64,000 bases of DNA from Nesterenkonia muleiensis (GCF_003600155.1 NZ_QWLD01000004.1:53256-117255); one strand, 5' to 3'. Positions 34,022 through 43,398 are shown, counted from the stretch's first letter. A program made the numbers and translations. The notes: generated from the sequence alone by a model not told the origin.

Positions 34022-35197
34022 GTGAGGACCGACAAACCCCAACCCACTGAGGTTCATCAAGATCTGTCAGCGGTGCGGGCCCACTATTCCAACGCCGAAC
34101 GCAACCGGCCCACGAAAGCCGAGGACCGCTGGCACCAGCTGCGGCTGAACCTGGCACGCCGGCGCGGGCAGCACGTCACAGTGCTGTCACTGGCCGGATA
34201 CGGATCTCCCCGTTGGGTGCGGATCTTCTCCCGGGTGGTGATGGCTCCAGACTCCCACTTCGAGGCCGGCCGCCGGGTGGCCAAGGTGATCGCCGACGGG
34301 GTGCGAGGGTGGCGGAACTTCGTCTCCGCGCCGGTACCTTTCGCGCAGGTCACCATTGAGGTGGCGGGGCAGCAGTTCCAGGTTGCTGCAGACCGCGGGG
34401 GCATTGTGGATGAAGTGGTTGAGCTCCGCGGGGGACTTCGGCTTCCCTCCGGCTGGCAGCAGATCCGGTTGGAAGCCCCTGGCGCTGAGCCGATCACTGC
34501 GGAGGTGCAGATCATCGGCGATGAGGTGACCTCCGGGGTGATCTGCGATATCGACGACACCGTGGTGGTCACCAAACTGCCCCGGCCCTTCCTGGCGGCC
34601 TGGAACTCCTTTGTGCTCGACGAGCATGCCCGGACCCCCACCCCAGGGATGGCGGTGATGATGGAGCGGCTGCTCAGCGCCTCCTCATCGGGCTCTGATC
34701 AGCACAGGGCGCCGGTGCTGTATCTCTCCACCGGCGCCTGGAATGTGGCACAGACGCTCACCCGCTTTCTCACCCGGAACCTGTACCCGCAGGGGCCGCT
34801 GCTGCTCACCGACTGGGGGCCCACCGAAGACCGCTGGTTCCGCTCCGGCCAGCAGCACAAAGTCGAGCAGTTGACCCAGCTGGCACAGGAGTTCCCTCAA
34901 GTCAGGTGGACCCTGATCGGCGACGACGGACAGCACGACCCGATGATCTACGCCGACTTCGCCCGCAAGAACCCTCAGTCAGTCAGAGCAGTCATCATCC
35001 GCGAGCTCACCTACTCCGAGGCTGTGCTGGCCGGCGGCAGGGCCGAGCAGCCCGAGGGTGAGGAACTGCTGAAAGTCACCGAGACCGGTGAGCATCCGAC
35101 CGGGGTGCAGAAGGTGGGCAAGCACCGCATCCCGTGGATCTACGGGCCCGACGGCAAGGACATCTCCGAATCGCTGGCGGCCTACGGGCTGCTGTAG
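34022..35197 (+). CDS. App1-like phosphatase-domain protein (DUF2183, HAD-type)
   Basis: Protein of 391 residues. A beta-rich N-terminal half (about 50-165) precedes the App1/DUF2183 catalytic domain, which has HAD motifs: CDIDDTVVVTKL (nucleophile Asp), LYLSTGAWN (Ser/Thr), TDWGPTEDRWFRSGQQHK (Lys) and LIGDDGQHDP (acidic). Yeast App1 is a phosphatidate phosphatase; the bacterial substrate is not known. GTG 34022 is chosen as leaderless after TAGTAT; GTG 33950, overlapping the MFS stop, would add 24 poorly conserved residues. Confidence 0.83.
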   Translation: MRTDKPQPTEVHQDLSAVRAHYSNAERNRPTKAEDRWHQLRLNLARRRGQHVTVLSLAGYGSPRWVRIFSRVVMAPDSHFEAGRRVAKVIADGVRGWRNFVSAPVPFAQVTIEVAGQQFQVAADRGGIVDEVVELRGGLRLPSGWQQIRLEAPGAEPITAEVQIIGDEVTSGVICDIDDTVVVTKLPRPFLAAWNSFVLDEHARTPTPGMAVMMERLLSASSSGSDQHRAPVLYLSTGAWNVAQTLTRFLTRNLYPQGPLLLTDWGPTEDRWFRSGQQHKVEQLTQLAQEFPQVRWTLIGDDGQHDPMIYADFARKNPQSVRAVIIRELTYSEAVLAGGRAEQPEGEELLKVTETGEHPTGVQKVGKHRIPWIYGPDGKDISESLAAYGLL

Positions 35198-35285
35198 GCG
35201 CTGGGGTGATCACAGGGCCGAAGTCTGCCTTCCGGCCCGGAAGCCGGCACCACGTGCGCATAGGACGCCGTCGATTCCGGAAGAG

Positions 35286-36512
35286 TCACCCTGTGGTCCC
35301 GGGAAGCAGGATCCCGGGCAGTCCCTCGCCGGCTGTGTACCTGGTGGCCCGAGCCAACTGGAGGCGCTCGTTGACCTCGATCGCCCGGGCGTAGTGGCCG
35401 ATCAGCTGGTTGCAGATCGTCTCCCAGGTGCGCCCCTGCACTTCCTGGTGAGCCTCGGCGGCAGCCCGGAGACGGGCGCCGTCGTCCTCGACCAGGTGTT
35501 CCACGGCGGTGCGCATACCGGCCAGATCCCCGGGCTGATACAGCCAGCCGGTCCTGCCCGGGTCGACTAGATCCAGCGGGCCGCCGCGCCCGACGGCAAC
35601 GACCGGGACCGCTGAGGCGAAGGCCTCCTGGATGGTCTGGCAGAACGTCTCAGCCTCGCCGGGGTGGATGAACAGATCCAGGCTGGCCACATGGGTGCCG
35701 AGGTGATCGCCGGACTGGAAGCCGGCAAAGTGCGCGTTCGGAAGCCGCTTGCGCAGCATCTTCTCCTGCGGCCCGGTGCCGATGATCACCAGCCGGGTGC
35801 CGGGCAGGGAGTCCAGCACTGCGAGATCCTCGACCTGTTTCTCGGCGGCCAGCCGGCCCATGAAGCCCAGAATCTTCTCCCCGTGGGGTGCGATGGCCCA
35901 GCGCAGCGCCTCAGAGCGCCGCGCTGGGCTGAACAGTTCCAGGTCCACCCCGCGTCGCCAGGTCCTCAGCCGCCGGACACCGCGCTGGTGCAGCTGGCTC
36001 TTGCAGAAAGAGCTCGGCACCAGGTTCATGGTGGAGGCGTTGTGCATCCGCCGCACATGCTGCCAGAGCATGTCCGTGGCCCAGGGCACCCGATAGCGTG
36101 CCGCATAGGCAGGGACCTCAGTCTGGTAGACAGAGACGGTGGGCAGGTCCAGCGCTCCGGCGGCCTGGATGGCGCGCCAGCCCAGTACGAAGGGGGAGGC
36201 CACATGCACCACATCCGGCTGGATCTGTTCAAGAAGATGACGGATGCGCATGATGAACCCCGCAGCGACCCTGACCTTCGGGTAGTCAGGAAGTGGTAGC
36301 GAGGGCACGCGGATGACCGGAAACCCGGAGCAGAGCTCAGGGCGGTCCGGCAGCTGCTCTGCCAGCGGATTGGTCTCGAGGAATGAGTCGGAGGGTGCGA
36401 TCACCGTCACCTGATCCCCGCGGCGTCGAAGATGGGTGAGTACCTGCAGAACAGAGTTGGTGACCCCGTTCATATGCGGCAGAAAGGATTCAGCGACCAC
36501 TACGACCTTCAC
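35286..36512 (-). CDS. GT4-family glycosyltransferase (MgtA/PimB-like mannosyltransferase)
   Basis: Retaining GT-B glycosyltransferase of 408 residues. The N-terminal acceptor half starts MKVVVVAESFLPHMNGVTNS, typical of GDP-mannose-dependent alpha-mannosyltransferases. The donor half has FMGRLAAEKQVEDLAVL and the E-x7-E signature in HPGEAETFCQTIQEAFASAV with VAVGRGGPLDLV. Actinobacterial relatives (MgtA, PimB') build mannosylated glycolipids of the envelope. Donor and product here are inferred from family only. It converges with the App1-type gene and diverges from perM. Confidence 0.87.
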   Translation of the reverse strand: MKVVVVAESFLPHMNGVTNSVLQVLTHLRRRGDQVTVIAPSDSFLETNPLAEQLPDRPELCSGFPVIRVPSLPLPDYPKVRVAAGFIMRIRHLLEQIQPDVVHVASPFVLGWRAIQAAGALDLPTVSVYQTEVPAYAARYRVPWATDMLWQHVRRMHNASTMNLVPSSFCKSQLHQRGVRRLRTWRRGVDLELFSPARRSEALRWAIAPHGEKILGFMGRLAAEKQVEDLAVLDSLPGTRLVIIGTGPQEKMLRKRLPNAHFAGFQSGDHLGTHVASLDLFIHPGEAETFCQTIQEAFASAVPVVAVGRGGPLDLVDPGRTGWLYQPGDLAGMRTAVEHLVEDDGARLRAAAEAHQEVQGRTWETICNQLIGHYARAIEVNERLQLARATRYTAGEGLPGILLPGTTG

Positions 36513-36840
36513 GCTGACAGACTGCCGGTGCCCGGTAACCGGACTCCAACGCCTGAGTGCGTGTCAGGTGAACAACCCGTGAACGTCTAAGAACCGTCCG
36601 TCCCTGTGCTCGATGCGGTGCAGCCTCGCCACGAATGGCTGGCCACAGTTCGGCGTCTGGCTGATGAGGACACTGCCGGGCTTAGGCCACTGGCCTCATC
36701 GACCCTGCACTGAATCAGCCGTCCCGGCAGAGGTTTCGTCTTGGCAGATGACCTTCTGGGGGTGCATCGCCGGTGGCGCGGAACGCCGCGGCGGTTTCGA
36801 CGGTGTGAGCTTCCCCGCCGGCGGGACTAGCATGGGGATG
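36513..36840. other. Intergenic region upstream of perM
   Basis: About 328 bp between divergent genes. The frame is open on the plus strand from 36613, but the sequence before 36832 does not look like PerM. It contains TTCCCCGCCGGCGGGAC at 36811-36827, identical over 17 bp to part of the dispersed repeat at 61068-61084, and the -10 element TAGCAT at 36828-36833. Confidence 0.55.
36828..36833 (+). promoter_or_regulatory. -10 element TAGCAT, leaderless start of perM
   Basis: TAGCAT is followed by seven bases and ATG 36841 (an additional in-frame ATG lies at 36838). A transcript starting at about 36840 would have no leader. Confidence 0.55.
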
Positions 36841-38127
36841 ATGCGCAGACTTCCCGCCCCGCCGCTGTGGCTCTTCGGACTCTTCGAGGCCGTCCAGGCA
36901 GTGCTGGTCACCACCCTGCTGGTGGCCCTGCCGGTGCTGGGAACTGCCCTGGCGCGCCACTGGGGTGACTTTGACCCGCTGGCCTCATCGGAGCTGGCTG
37001 CTCAGGTGTGGCTGGTCATCCATGCCGTCCCGCTGAACCTGGAAGCCGAGGGGCCGGGCGGATGGTTCCATGTGGTGCCGCTAGGCTTCACCCTGGTGCC
37101 CTTGATGCTGTCATGGCGCGCCGGCCGGCGGCTGGCCCAGGGCGCCTATCCCCATCAGCTGTGGCAGGGGCTGCTGGCCTTTACCGCGCTCTACGCCGGT
37201 GCCGCAGTGGGCCTGGCCCACTTTTCGCTGGCCGATCCCGGCACCCTGGTCTGGTCCGGGGTGGCTGCGGCAGTGCTGACCGGACTCGGCTCGCTGGCCG
37301 GGTGCTACGCCGAGGCGCGCAGCGCCACCCGCATGATCGGGGTGGACCTGGAGGCCAAAGTCGAAAGCCTCTCCCAGCAGCTCAAATGGGCGGGTGCGTA
37401 TCTGTGGGCGGTGCTGCGCGGCGGAACAGCGGCTGCTACGGCCGCCGTCGGACTCTCCTCGGTGCTGCTGGCCGGCTGGCTCAGCTGGCGGTGGATGGAT
37501 GTGGTCAACTCCTACCAGGAGCTCGATGCGGGCATCGCCGGCGGGGTGGGGCTGACGCTGCTGCACCTGGGGCTGGCTCCCAATCTCCTGCTGTGGACGC
37601 TGGCCTACTCCACCGGCGCGGGCTTCACCATGGGCAGCGGTTCCCCGGTCGGGCCGCTGGAGACGGAGCTGGGTGCGGTGCCGGCAGTGCCGGTGCTGGC
37701 CGCGCTGCCGGATGAGGTCTATGACTACTCACTGGCCACCCTGGCCGTTCCTGTGCTCGCCGGATTTATCGCCGGATGGTGGCTCATGCGCGAAGGTGAG
37801 AACCACTTCGACGACTGGTGCCAGCTCAAGCTCAAGTTCCGGCCGTTCTCCCTGACGGTGTCCACCGTGACCCTGGCGGTGCTCACCGGTCTGGTGGCCG
37901 GTGGGTTACTGATCGGCCCGCTCTGGCTGTCTCACATCTCACTGGGCATCGGGCTGATGAACGATATCGGACCTCACGCCGGACTCACCGCAGGGCTGCT
38001 GGCGGCCTGGATCGCTGCAGGAACAGCGGTGGGATATCTGCTGACCGCTGCCGCGAAACTGCTGGTCCCGCGCCGTCGTCCGCAGGAGAACGACGCCGCC
38101 GAGGAGTCCTTCTCCGCGGCGCACTGA
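36841..38127 (+). CDS. perM: PerM-like membrane protein (DUF6350), cell-division associated
   Basis: Integral membrane protein of about 428 residues with roughly ten hydrophobic segments, starting MRRLPAPPLWLFGLFEAVQA. The family is DUF6350; the Mycobacterium tuberculosis member Rv0955 (PerM) is linked to cell division and magnesium stress and lies just upstream of purN, as here. The longer frame to 36613 is not supported. The cytoplasmic C-terminal tail is acidic (EENDAAEESFSAAH). No catalytic motif is visible, so the molecular function remains unclear. Confidence 0.8.
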   Translation: MRRLPAPPLWLFGLFEAVQAVLVTTLLVALPVLGTALARHWGDFDPLASSELAAQVWLVIHAVPLNLEAEGPGGWFHVVPLGFTLVPLMLSWRAGRRLAQGAYPHQLWQGLLAFTALYAGAAVGLAHFSLADPGTLVWSGVAAAVLTGLGSLAGCYAEARSATRMIGVDLEAKVESLSQQLKWAGAYLWAVLRGGTAAATAAVGLSSVLLAGWLSWRWMDVVNSYQELDAGIAGGVGLTLLHLGLAPNLLLWTLAYSTGAGFTMGSGSPVGPLETELGAVPAVPVLAALPDEVYDYSLATLAVPVLAGFIAGWWLMREGENHFDDWCQLKLKFRPFSLTVSTVTLAVLTGLVAGGLLIGPLWLSHISLGIGLMNDIGPHAGLTAGLLAAWIAAGTAVGYLLTAAAKLLVPRRRPQENDAAEESFSAAH

Positions 38128-38166
38128 GCTGGGTCATACTGATCCTTTGGCAGCATTGCCCAGATG

Positions 38167-38961
38167 TCAGTTCCACATCAGTTCGTGCACTGCGACGCCG
38201 GCCTCGATGGCCCAGTCGTTGGTGAATTCTGTGAGCGTTTCCACCTCATGGAGGAACCCGCCGCCGGCACCCCAACGCACGTCGACACCGTCATAGGAGA
38301 CACCAACACCTATCGAACTCAGCGACGCGCCCAGATCCGTGTTCTCCGGTGCAAAGACGTACCCGCCGATCTCCTCCGCCCGGTCATCCTGGAAGTAGAA
38401 GCCGGCAAACGCCGCATCCTCCTTCGAGATCGGGCTCGGCGGCACGTTGATACTCATCACCAGTGACCCGGCGTCGTCGAGCTCCCACAGCGCCTCGACA
38501 TCACTTTCGACGATGATCCGCTCTTGCGCCTCGGTGTCCCAGACGCATGTCATGCTGAACGGATCGAACTCGTGCTCCGGTGGTGTGATCAGCTCGCCAC
38601 GGAGCACGAGGTTCCCGATCTGCCCGCCAGCCCACTGTTCGATCTCACCGCAGCTCGGGAAGTCAAAGTCATCGAAATCCCATGTGCTCGGCTCCCAGAG
38701 GCCGGGGTCGCTGGAGATGATGTCAAAGACATCCTCGGAGAGCTCCTCCGGGCGCTCGATGTCCTCGGTACCACCGATCCGCCCTTCGGGGTCAACCGCG
38801 CCTGCCCCGACATCGTCACCGCTGTGCGCGTCTGGTGTGCCCTCACCCTCGATGTCAGTGCCGGTGTTATCACTGGATTCGGCGTTGTCACTGCATCCGG
38901 TCAGCACCACGGCGGCCACCGCGCACCTTACCAGCCCCCGCATCAACTGTGTGGTTCTCAT
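38167..38961 (-). CDS. Lipoprotein, function unknown (DUF3558-like features)
   Basis: Protein of 264 residues. A basic N-terminus and lipobox VVLTGC put the lipid-modified Cys at about residue 23. An acidic Asp/Glu/Ser/Gly linker (about 24-70) precedes a folded domain with two Cys (FPSCGEIEQW and MTCVWDTEAQ), a spacing reminiscent of actinobacterial DUF3558 lipoproteins, though I cannot confirm that. GAGGAAC precedes the ATG. It is separated from perM by convergent orientation. Confidence 0.7.
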   Translation of the reverse strand: MRTTQLMRGLVRCAVAAVVLTGCSDNAESSDNTGTDIEGEGTPDAHSGDDVGAGAVDPEGRIGGTEDIERPEELSEDVFDIISSDPGLWEPSTWDFDDFDFPSCGEIEQWAGGQIGNLVLRGELITPPEHEFDPFSMTCVWDTEAQERIIVESDVEALWELDDAGSLVMSINVPPSPISKEDAAFAGFYFQDDRAEEIGGYVFAPENTDLGASLSSIGVGVSYDGVDVRWGAGGGFLHEVETLTEFTNDWAIEAGVAVHELMWN

Positions 38962-39077
38962 TGTTCCTCGCTTGATCGATTGCTCTGGGCGCGAAGAGCC
39001 CCAGAGCTTTCAGAACGATAGCTCAGGAGAAGGTGGCGATGTGTGCATCCCGGACGATTCCGAACAACCGGTCTGAC

Positions 39078-39542
39078 TCAGCGCATGCCGGGGATGGAGC
39101 CGATCATGTCCTGCTCGTACTGGTCGAAGCACCGGGAGGTGGCGCGCTCGGTGACCGCACTGCGCAGACAGTTGTCGAACTGCACCGACGCCTCCCAGAA
39201 GATCGCCTGCACTCCAGCGGTGAACAGGAAGAATCCGCAGCAGACCAGCAGTATCACTGAGCCGATCAGCACAGCCGGAGGGAGCTTCCTGCGGATCGAC
39301 TGCACCAGCAGCGCCGCCGCACCAATGGCTCCTCCCAGGGACACTACAATCGTCACCAGCCGCCAGGGCAGCGGCATCTGCAGACCCCCGTAGGCAATGA
39401 TCAGGGCCAGCAGCAGCCAGCCGATGAACCGTGAGTAGAACCGACGGGCGTCCTCATCGAGCTCGGGCCGGTTCTTCTTGGGCGAGGTGTTGGGATTCTG
39501 CGCCGGCGGGGCCGGCTGACCTGGAGGGGGAGTGGCACTCAT
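39078..39542 (-). CDS. Three-TM membrane protein, function unknown
   Basis: Protein of 154 residues: a Pro/Asn-rich N-terminal tail (about 1-35), then three hydrophobic segments near 40-58, 60-82 and 90-112. An extracytoplasmic C-terminus has two Cys (FDNCLRSAV and SRCFDQYEQD) that could form a disulfide. No family recognised. It is divergent from purN with about 29 bp between start codons, so the two promoters must overlap. Confidence 0.6.
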   Translation of the reverse strand: MSATPPPGQPAPPAQNPNTSPKKNRPELDEDARRFYSRFIGWLLLALIIAYGGLQMPLPWRLVTIVVSLGGAIGAAALLVQSIRRKLPPAVLIGSVILLVCCGFFLFTAGVQAIFWEASVQFDNCLRSAVTERATSRCFDQYEQDMIGSIPGMR

Positions 39543-39558
39543 GACGCCTACCAGCCTA

Positions 39559-39564
39559 TAGGGT
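39559..39564 (+). promoter_or_regulatory. -10 element TAGGGT, leaderless start of purN
   Basis: TAGGGT is followed by GATCATC (seven bases) and ATG 39572. The nearby GTG 39563 would overlap the -10 itself and is therefore unlikely. Confidence 0.6.
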
Positions 39565-39571
39565 GATCATC

Positions 39572-40159
39572 ATGCGAATTGTGGTGCTGGTCTCCGGCTC
39601 GGGGTCGAACCTTCAGGCGGTCATCGACGCCGCAGACGCCGATGAGCTTGCGGTGGAGATCGCCGCGGTCGGTTCCGATGCGCCGGGATGCGGTGGACTG
39701 GCAAAGGCCGGTGCTGCTGGCATCCCCACCTTCACCGTGCCTCTGGAGAAGGGCGCCACACCCAACCGCCGGGCAGCCTGGAACCGGGAGCTTGCGGCCT
39801 CAGTGAGCCGGCACAGCCCGGACCTGGTGGTGACATCCGGGTTTATGCGGATCCTCTCTGCGGAGTTCCTCAGCACGGTGGGGGTGCCGGTGATCAATAC
39901 CCACCCGGCACTGCTGCCCAGTTTTCCGGGCGCTCACGGGGTCCGCGACGCGCTGGCCCACGGGGTGAAGGTCACCGGATGCACAGTGCACCAGACCGAC
40001 GCCGGAGTGGACACCGGCCCGATCCTCGCCCAGGCCGCAGTGCCGGTCAGCGAGGACGACGACGAGGCTTCGCTGCACGAGCGGATCAAAGTGCAGGAGC
40101 GCCGGCTGCTGCTGGAGACCCTGGCCAAGCTGGCCGCAGGAGAGCTCACGCTGCGCTGA
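39572..40159 (+). CDS. purN: Phosphoribosylglycinamide formyltransferase
   Basis: Third step of purine biosynthesis: transfers formyl from 10-formyl-THF to GAR. It is 195 residues with SGSGSNLQAVIDA (phosphate loop), INTHPALLPSFPGAHG containing the catalytic Asn and His, and DTGPILAQAAVPV containing the catalytic Asp. ATG 39572 is chosen because TAGGGT lies exactly seven bases before it. In mycobacteria purH follows; here a convergent membrane-protein gene follows after only five bases, so purH is elsewhere. Confidence 0.94.
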   Translation: MRIVVLVSGSGSNLQAVIDAADADELAVEIAAVGSDAPGCGGLAKAGAAGIPTFTVPLEKGATPNRRAAWNRELAASVSRHSPDLVVTSGFMRILSAEFLSTVGVPVINTHPALLPSFPGAHGVRDALAHGVKVTGCTVHQTDAGVDTGPILAQAAVPVSEDDDEASLHERIKVQERRLLLETLAKLAAGELTLR

Positions 40160-40164
40160 TGCGG

Positions 40165-41160
40165 CTACTGCTGCCCGGTGTAGCCCTGATAGCCGTTCCG
40201 CATGGTTTCCTTCGCCCACCTGCGGTGGCGGATGTACTGGCTGGAGGCGGGCAACCACATCATCACGAGGGCGACCACGCTGAATGCCACCGTGGCGGAG
40301 ATGAGCCCATAGCTGGCGCCGTCGTGGCCCAGGAGGAGGAACAGCAGGCTCAGGCCAGCCCAGATGGTGGCGATGATCCGTCCGGGGTTGCCCGCCATGG
40401 CGCCCAGGAAAGCGGTGGCCACGTAGACAGCGAGCAGGACAACGGCCCAGATCAGCGCGAACATCCCGATGCTGAAGAGCATCACCTCTTCGATCTCCTG
40501 GGGGCTGAGTTCCTGCAGCTCGGGATCCTGAGCTGACTGGCGTTCCAGCTCTTCAGCCATGAGTTCGCTGAAGTTGCCCCCGAAGACCCCTGACATGGTC
40601 TGGGTAGGTATGGTGACAAAGACGTAGATGCCCCAGATCAGAGAGGTCGCCCCTGCTGCCAGCAGGGCCGCCAGCACCGTCCACAGCGTGGCTGGACGTT
40701 TGGGCCGTTGGGGCGCCCCGGGACTTTGCGGGGGGTAGCTGCCCTGAGGATATCCGCCCTGCTGCGGCCCACCAGGCTGGTTCCAGGAGGGTTGGTGAGG
40801 CTGCTGACTCGGTTGGCCGCCATCGGGGTTGCCGTAGGGGCTCGGCTGGTTGGTGCTGTACGGGCCCCCGCCATAGGGACTAGGTCCTGTCTGAGCGCTG
40901 GCTGACTGACCGGAGCCGGGCTGGCCCCAGGTCGGTGGGGTATAGGGGTTGTATGAGTCTGTGGTCTCGGAGTCTGAGCTGCCGCCCGGGCCTCCAGCAG
41001 CGCCGGGCTGTGTCTCGGCATCAGGGTGCCGGCCAGCATCAGATGGCGAGGCGTAGGCCCCGTATCGCGGCTGGGGCCGCGTCTCCTGCCCCTGTTCTGC
41101 AGCGGAGGTGTCTTTGGCGGAGTCGGGCGAGGTGTCGTCGTCGCGCGGCGAAGTGCTCAT
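40165..41160 (-). CDS. Membrane protein with Pro/Gln/Gly-rich N-terminus, function unknown
   Basis: Protein of 331 residues. The first about 155 residues are low-complexity (repeated YGxPxxGQP and QQPHQP-like units) and probably cytoplasmic. About four hydrophobic segments follow (near 160-182, 232-255, 258-280 and 285-310). A Glu-rich loop (SELMAEELERQSAQDPELQE) separates the first two. The start at 41160 lies seven bases after TACAGT (41168-41173, minus strand), so it is probably leaderless. No enzymatic motif. Confidence 0.65.
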   Translation of the reverse strand: MSTSPRDDDTSPDSAKDTSAAEQGQETRPQPRYGAYASPSDAGRHPDAETQPGAAGGPGGSSDSETTDSYNPYTPPTWGQPGSGQSASAQTGPSPYGGGPYSTNQPSPYGNPDGGQPSQQPHQPSWNQPGGPQQGGYPQGSYPPQSPGAPQRPKRPATLWTVLAALLAAGATSLIWGIYVFVTIPTQTMSGVFGGNFSELMAEELERQSAQDPELQELSPQEIEEVMLFSIGMFALIWAVVLLAVYVATAFLGAMAGNPGRIIATIWAGLSLLFLLLGHDGASYGLISATVAFSVVALVMMWLPASSQYIRHRRWAKETMRNGYQGYTGQQ

Positions 41161-41235
41161 GCCTTCAACTGTATCGGCAGGTCCTGGTTTTTTCCCAGGT
41201 TCTGATTTCGGCGTGGAAACTGCCAGACTTGGCCT

Positions 41236-41901
41236 ATGGCTGATACTGCGACTGTCCACCTGGTCCGGCACGGAGAAGTGCACAACCCTGACAAAGTGCT
41301 CTACGGCCGACTGCCAGGATTCGGTCTCTCCGAGCTCGGGAAGCAGATGGCCGAAGGCATTGCGGACTACTTCGGCGACCGTGCCCAGTCGGGGCGCCCG
41401 GTCCACCTGCTCGCAGCCTCACCGCTGCAGAGAGCGCAGGAGACCATCGCCCCTGTGTCGGCACGGTTGGGACTTCCGGTGGTCACCGAGGACCGGGTGC
41501 TGGAGGCGGAGAACGCCTTCGAGGGACTCTCCGATGTCAAGCGGCATCTGCGCACTCCCAGGTACTGGCCGCTGCTGATCAACCCGTTCCGCCCCTCCTG
41601 GGGAGAGCCGTACAAGCAGCAGGTGGAGCGTGTGCTCCACGCGGTCAAGAATCTTGCTGATCGTGCGATCGCTGAGCACGGCGACGGCGCAGAGGCGGTG
41701 GTGGTCTCCCACCAGCTGCCGATCTGGGTCACCAGGCTCTGGGCCGAGCAGCGCCCGCTCTGGCACGACCCGCGTCAGCGCGAATGCTCCCTGACCTCAG
41801 TGACCAGCCTGCACATCGGTCCCTCGGGTGTGGAGTCGGTCAGCTATGCCGAGCCCAACAAGGAGCTGAGCCGGCAGGCCCTTGCTCTCCCGGGCGCCTG
41901 A
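41236..41901 (+). CDS. Histidine phosphatase (phosphoglycerate mutase-like) family protein
   Basis: Protein of 221 residues with the RHG signature LVRHGEVHNPDKVLYGRL, a second Arg/Glu region ASPLQRAQETIAP, and the late catalytic His in VVVSHQLPIW. These enzymes hydrolyse phosphate esters; the substrate is unknown. The mycobacterial homologue (Rv0525) lies directly upstream of the same cytochrome c maturation genes, so a link to that operon is suggested by conserved order. CAGACT at 41224-41229, six bases before the ATG, is a candidate -10. Confidence 0.88.
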   Translation: MADTATVHLVRHGEVHNPDKVLYGRLPGFGLSELGKQMAEGIADYFGDRAQSGRPVHLLAASPLQRAQETIAPVSARLGLPVVTEDRVLEAENAFEGLSDVKRHLRTPRYWPLLINPFRPSWGEPYKQQVERVLHAVKNLADRAIAEHGDGAEAVVVSHQLPIWVTRLWAEQRPLWHDPRQRECSLTSVTSLHIGPSGVESVSYAEPNKELSRQALALPGA

Positions 41902-41941
41902 GATGCGAACTATCTTCTACGGGCTGTAGAATTGCTGACTG

Positions 41942-42610
41942 ATGCGCTCTGTTCACTTTCAGCCCCGCCGTCGTTCTCTGCACGCTGCCGCTGCAGCGGC
42001 GTTGATCGCCGCGCTGGCGCTGACCGCCTGCGGCACTGACGGCGGCGACGATCTGGCCCAGCGCGCCTCCAACGACGGCACCAACTACGTCGCCGGCGAC
42101 GGCTCGGTCCAGGAGTTCGACACCGAGAACCGGGGCGAGCCGGTGGATTTCGAGTCCACTCTCTTCGACGGTACCGAGGTCAACCCGCAGCGGTGGGAGG
42201 GTGAGGTCGTGGTCATCAACTTCTGGTACGCCGCCTGCGCCCCCTGCCGGGTGGAGGCCCCTGACCTGCAAGCCATCCACGAAGAGTTCGCCGATGACGA
42301 GGTCCAGTTCTACGGGGTCAACACCCGGGACACCCAAGCCACCGCGGAGGCCTTTGAACGCACCTTCGGCATCACCTACCCCTCCATGGAGGACCGCGGC
42401 GGCACCGTGCTGATGGCGATGACCGATTACGTCCACCCCTCCGCGGTGCCCACCACTCTGGTGCTGGACCGGCAGGGACGGGTCTCGGCGCGAATCAGCG
42501 GAATCGTGGAGCCGGGTACCCTCCGTGCACTCATCACCACGGCCCTGGATGAAGACCTCGGCCAGACCCAGGCCGCCGGGGACGTCGCCGGGGCCTCGCC
42601 CCTCACATGA
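41942..42610 (+). CDS. TlpA/ResA-like thiol-disulfide oxidoreductase lipoprotein
   Basis: Membrane-anchored thioredoxin-fold protein of 222 residues on the outer face. A lipobox ALTAC lies at about residue 30. The redox motif is WYAACAPCRVEAPDL (CxxC around residue 99-102), and the cis-Pro region is AVPTTLVLDRQGRV. It keeps apocytochrome c haem-binding Cys residues reduced, with electrons from CcdA, whose gene overlaps this stop by four bases. TAGAAT at 41927-41932 precedes the start by nine bases. Confidence 0.9.
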   Translation: MRSVHFQPRRRSLHAAAAAALIAALALTACGTDGGDDLAQRASNDGTNYVAGDGSVQEFDTENRGEPVDFESTLFDGTEVNPQRWEGEVVVINFWYAACAPCRVEAPDLQAIHEEFADDEVQFYGVNTRDTQATAEAFERTFGITYPSMEDRGGTVLMAMTDYVHPSAVPTTLVLDRQGRVSARISGIVEPGTLRALITTALDEDLGQTQAAGDVAGASPLT

Positions 42611-43398
42611 GCCTCACCTGGCTGCCGGCACCGGCCCTGTCGGCCAACCCCTTCGCCGAGATCGTCTCCGACGGCTCCCTGCTCATCGCCGCACCCGTCG
42701 CGATGCTGGCTGGACTGATCTCCTTCCTCTCACCCTGTGTGCTGCCCCTGGTGCCTGGGTATCTGGGATATGTCACCGGGCTCTCCGGGGCCGAGCTGCA
42801 CGAACGCTCACGCTCCAGGATGGTGCTTGGCGCAGCACTGTTCGTGCTCGGCTTCTCCGTGGTGTTCCTGCTCATCGGTGCTGTCTTCCTGCAGGCCAGC
42901 GTCTGGCTGAGGTTCCAAGGAGGCTGGGTCACCCAGGTGCTCGGCGTCTTCGTGATCCTCATGGGGCTGATCTTCATGGGCGCCTTCAGCTTCTTCCAGC
43001 GCGAGGCCAAGATCCGCCGCCGCCCCCCGGACGGCCTGCTGGGCGCACCGGTGCTGGGCGCGACCTTCGGCATCGGCTGGGCCCCCTGCATGGGGCCGAC
43101 CCTGGCCGCGGTGCTGGCGCTGGTGCTCGGCGACCCCACAGGTGCTGAGCATACCCGTGGGGCACTCCTGGTCTTCATCTACTGCCTGGGCCTGGGAGTT
43201 CCGTTCATCCTGATCAGTCTGGGACTGCAGCGCGGAATGCGTGCATTGGACTTTTTCAAGCGGCATAAGGGAGCGGTCATGCGCACCGGCGGCAGTCTGC
43301 TCATCCTGGTCGGGGTGCTGATGGCCACCGGCATCTGGAACACCTGGGTCTGGGCGCTGCAGGACTGGTTTCAATCTGAGATTGTGATGCCCATCTGA
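42607..43398 (+). CDS. ccdA: Cytochrome c biogenesis protein CcdA
   Basis: Six-TM membrane protein of 263 residues passing electrons from cytoplasmic thioredoxin to the outside. The two redox Cys are visible in FLSPCVLPLVPGYLGYV and GIGWAPCMGPTLAAV. ATG 42607 overlaps the preceding stop (ATGA), and the next gene starts within its own stop codon, so the operon is tightly coupled. Confidence 0.93.
   Translation: MSLTWLPAPALSANPFAEIVSDGSLLIAAPVAMLAGLISFLSPCVLPLVPGYLGYVTGLSGAELHERSRSRMVLGAALFVLGFSVVFLLIGAVFLQASVWLRFQGGWVTQVLGVFVILMGLIFMGAFSFFQREAKIRRRPPDGLLGAPVLGATFGIGWAPCMGPTLAAVLALVLGDPTGAEHTRGALLVFIYCLGLGVPFILISLGLQRGMRALDFFKRHKGAVMRTGGSLLILVGVLMATGIWNTWVWALQDWFQSEIVMPI

Noticed and set aside
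36613..36831. N-terminal extension of PerM
   Set aside because: It lacks PerM-like hydrophobic sequence, contains a repeat fragment, and a TAGCAT -10 lies within it just before ATG 36841.
41224..41229. Leaderless promoter CAGACT before the histidine phosphatase
   Set aside because: Plausible by spacing, but the first base departs from consensus and there is no -35, so I did not list it as a separate feature.
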